Of a stretch of DNA of 64,000 bases, positions 61,871-64,000 are shown piece by piece. Under the pieces are notes generated by a model. The model made no database searches and was not told the DNA's origin. It was given only the letters and a program-made list of their open reading frames with translations. The position numbers and the translations under genes were made by a program. This DNA comes from an uncultured Mucilaginibacter sp. GTDB lineage: Bacteria > Bacteroidota > Bacteroidia > Sphingobacteriales > Sphingobacteriaceae. Within the stretch, counting starts at the first letter, position 1. The number at the start of each line of letters is the position of its first letter. The DNA is taken from positions 1 through 64,000 of the forward strand of contig NZ_CAMLHX010000013.1 in assembly GCF_946479965.1 (NCBI RefSeq). The letters run 5' to 3'.

Positions 61871-63967
61871 ATGAAAAAATTATCATCACTGCTGCTTGTT
61901 GCACTTACAGTGTTTGCAGCTTGTAAAAAATCAAGTGTTACTCCTGACGGAGTTACTCCTCCTGACAACGTAACTAAAATTGCTCCTGATGGATTTAATT
62001 TTAGTACAACAAAAAGCGTTAATTTAAACTTATCGCTTAAAGCAACAAACGGCGATGCGTTACGCGGCGTGGTAGTAAGTATTTACAACCCTGCTAATAC
62101 ATCTGCTGACGCTGCTATATATAAAGGTATTACGGATGCCAGCGGAAATTTAACTGCGCAGATAACCATACCTGCTGAGCTTACTAAAATAGTAATAGAC
62201 CCTGCTTACTTGGGCCTAATGCGTTATGCTAAAGCTAACATTAACGGTAGTTCTGTAACTGCTGGCATAGGCGGCTCTGCCGGTTTTAGCGGCGATGTAG
62301 TTCCCGAGGAAATTGTAGTACAAACAGGTACAGGTACCGGCTTAACCACATTGGCAGCCGGATCTACAACTTTTGCATATCCATCGCCTTATACATCATC
62401 TGATGACGCGATATTGAATACAACTCAAAATCCTTTTTCGCAAGGCGTGCCTAAATATTTATTGGCTACACCTGATGTTATAAGCGCTGCGTTATTATCA
62501 TACGTTAATGCTTCTTTACCGGAGTCAAAACCGTTAACAGAAACACACCCTGATTATTTATCAGGTACTGCTAAATCAACGCTTGATGTTAAAGAAAAAG
62601 CAGATGTTTGGATAACTTTTGTTGCTGAAGGTGCAGGTAATTTAAATACACTTGCTTATTACACTTATGCTACCAGCAACCCTCCTGACAGTGAATCAGA
62701 CATTAAAAACGCTACAATTGTATTACCTAACGCATCTACATATGGTGCAGGTGGCGGCCTTAAACCAGGCGCTAAAGTTAAAATAGGCACTTTTGAAGCG
62801 GGCACTTCTATAGGCTTTATATTGATTGGTAATGGATGGACAGGTAAAGGAATCAATACAGGTGGCACCAAGTTTTATTCACACAGTGTTCTTAACCCGG
62901 AAAATAAAGCGGAATTAAGAAAACATACCGCGGTATTATACGATGATGTTCACAAGGTTACCTTAATAGGTTTTGAAGACTTGAACAGACAATCAGGCTC
63001 GGATAATGATTTTAATGATTTGGTTTTCTATGCTTCTTCTAACCCGATTACTGCTATATCAACAGAGGGCGTACCTGTAGTTGATAAACCATTAGATGCC
63101 GATGCTGACGGCGTATTGGATGCGTTAGACGCTTTCCCTAATGATGCATCTAAGGCTTTTGTAAGCTACTATCCATCAGCAAGTGGCTACGCAAACATAG
63201 CTTTTGAAGATAACTGGCCTAAAAAAGGCGATTTTGACCTGAACGACGTTGTTGTTAGATATCGCTATACTTTTGTAACCAATGCCAAAAACGAGGTAGT
63301 TACTATACAAGGTGATTATAATGTTACAGCAGTAGGTGCTTCTTTTAAAAATGGTTTTGGTGTGCAGTTCCCATTCGCGGCATCAGCTGTGCAATCAGTA
63401 ACAGGCCAAAAATTTAAAGACAGTTATATAACACGTGCTGCAAATGGTGTTGAAGCCGGACAGAGCAAAGCGGTTATTATTCCGTTTGATAATACTGATA
63501 TAATGATAAACAACCCTGATGGCGCTTTTTTTGTAAACGTATTAAACACAAAGGATAAAGTGACCACCGGTGCTACATCATCAGTTTTGGTGACGCTTTC
63601 TACCCCTGTTGCACAGTCTATAGTTACTGCAACAGCGATTAATCCATTCCTGATAAGTAATTCGCGCCGTGGCTACGAGATACACTTGCCGGGCTATGCA
63701 CCTACTGATAAAGCAGATACCAAGTTGTTTGGTACTGATGATGATAACTCAATACCAGCATCATCAAGATATTATTTGGCAAAAGACAACCTGCCATGGG
63801 CAATAAACTATGCCGACAATTTTACATACCCCTTAGAACAAGTTAAAATAACAGACGCGTACCTGCACTTTGCTGATTGGGCCAGCTCAGGCGGCACGCT
63901 CTTCCCTGATTGGTATACAAACACGGCAGCGGGCTATCGCGCGCTACCAGGTTTGTACTTAAAATAG
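61871..63967 (+). CDS. LruC-domain (DUF4114/DUF4842) surface lipoprotein
   Basis: 698 residues from the ATG at 61871; the longer frame from 61820 lacks a signal peptide at its start. Signal peptide with lipobox FAAC (Cys near 17). After an FN3/carboxypeptidase-like segment come a DUF4114-type part (DLNRQSGSDNDFNDLVFYA near 371) with Asp-rich calcium-type loops, a DADADGVLDALDAFPND thrombospondin-like loop, and a DUF4842/LruC domain (DNWPKKGDFDLNDVVVRYRY near 447) to the end. Such proteins are surface-exposed, of unknown function. The N-terminus, AACKKSSVTPDG, is a normal outer-membrane lipoprotein start. Confidence 0.87.
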   Translation: MKKLSSLLLVALTVFAACKKSSVTPDGVTPPDNVTKIAPDGFNFSTTKSVNLNLSLKATNGDALRGVVVSIYNPANTSADAAIYKGITDASGNLTAQITIPAELTKIVIDPAYLGLMRYAKANINGSSVTAGIGGSAGFSGDVVPEEIVVQTGTGTGLTTLAAGSTTFAYPSPYTSSDDAILNTTQNPFSQGVPKYLLATPDVISAALLSYVNASLPESKPLTETHPDYLSGTAKSTLDVKEKADVWITFVAEGAGNLNTLAYYTYATSNPPDSESDIKNATIVLPNASTYGAGGGLKPGAKVKIGTFEAGTSIGFILIGNGWTGKGINTGGTKFYSHSVLNPENKAELRKHTAVLYDDVHKVTLIGFEDLNRQSGSDNDFNDLVFYASSNPITAISTEGVPVVDKPLDADADGVLDALDAFPNDASKAFVSYYPSASGYANIAFEDNWPKKGDFDLNDVVVRYRYTFVTNAKNEVVTIQGDYNVTAVGASFKNGFGVQFPFAASAVQSVTGQKFKDSYITRAANGVEAGQSKAVIIPFDNTDIMINNPDGAFFVNVLNTKDKVTTGATSSVLVTLSTPVAQSIVTATAINPFLISNSRRGYEIHLPGYAPTDKADTKLFGTDDDNSIPASSRYYLAKDNLPWAINYADNFTYPLEQVKITDAYLHFADWASSGGTLFPDWYTNTAAGYRALPGLYLK

Positions 63968-64000
63968 GATATTGTTCTATACCGCCCCGAGAAGATCGGG

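Overview
The window looks like chromosomal DNA of a Sphingobacteriaceae-type Bacteroidota (Mucilaginibacter/Pedobacter-like). The pointers are a SusC/SusD pair, a hybrid two-component regulator, T9SS-type and LruC-type surface proteins, weak Shine-Dalgarno sites, moderate GC and a tRNA-Glu without encoded CCA. Genus is an inference from gene style only.

Region 1 (about 1-24300) is a polysaccharide utilisation locus for a uronic-acid-containing glycan. It holds kduD/kduI-type genes, a LacI-led operon (GH97, alginate-lyase-family lyase with FN3 and lectin-like tail, DUF4350 protein), a GH43, an orphan ECF sigma factor, a 1403-residue hybrid histidine kinase/AraC regulator, a FucP-like importer, a ROK sugar kinase, a GH88 unsaturated uronyl hydrolase and a terminator-bounded SusC/SusD operon. 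Surface lyase and glycosidases would cut the glycan, SusCD import it, GH88 release the unsaturated uronate, and KduI/KduD process it.

Region 2 (23579-30084) encodes a giant secreted propeller protein with a T9SS-like C-terminus, translationally coupled to a lipoprotein.

Region 3 (30382-45150) is the most unusual part: an apparent biosynthesis/export cluster for Cys-rich, possibly glycosylated peptides. Three double-glycine-leader precursors each carry eight Cys in unrelated cores. They lie with two secreted CBM9-like proteins, a fusion of a degenerate C39 domain with VKOR and thioredoxin, a C39-peptidase ABC exporter, a short HlyD-like protein, two GT61-like paralogues, a GT2 and a GT11, and two proteins with a domain resembling the lantibiotic-dehydratase C-terminal (SpaB_C/thiopeptide-type) domain, one of them fused to a glycosyltransferase. 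Fossil ends of the neighbouring genes between the precursors record tandem duplication of a precursor cassette. A tRNA-Glu with its terminator follows.

Region 4 (45747-51813) is a tight five-gene operon: FAD disulfide oxidoreductase, ABC ATPase, permease fused to a substrate-binding domain whose two halves are in swapped order, EgtB and EgtD. This points to ergothioneine synthesis and transport.

Region 5 (52043-64000) is mostly core genome: a tiny lipoprotein, VanZ-like protein, GcvH, DUF4142 lipoprotein, Gfo/Idh/MocA oxidoreductase, thioredoxin-like lipoprotein, TonB-dependent-type receptor, the transglutaminase/alpha-E/ATP-grasp trio and an LruC-domain lipoprotein. Diverged copies of an intergenic repeat lie at about 23191 and 51822.
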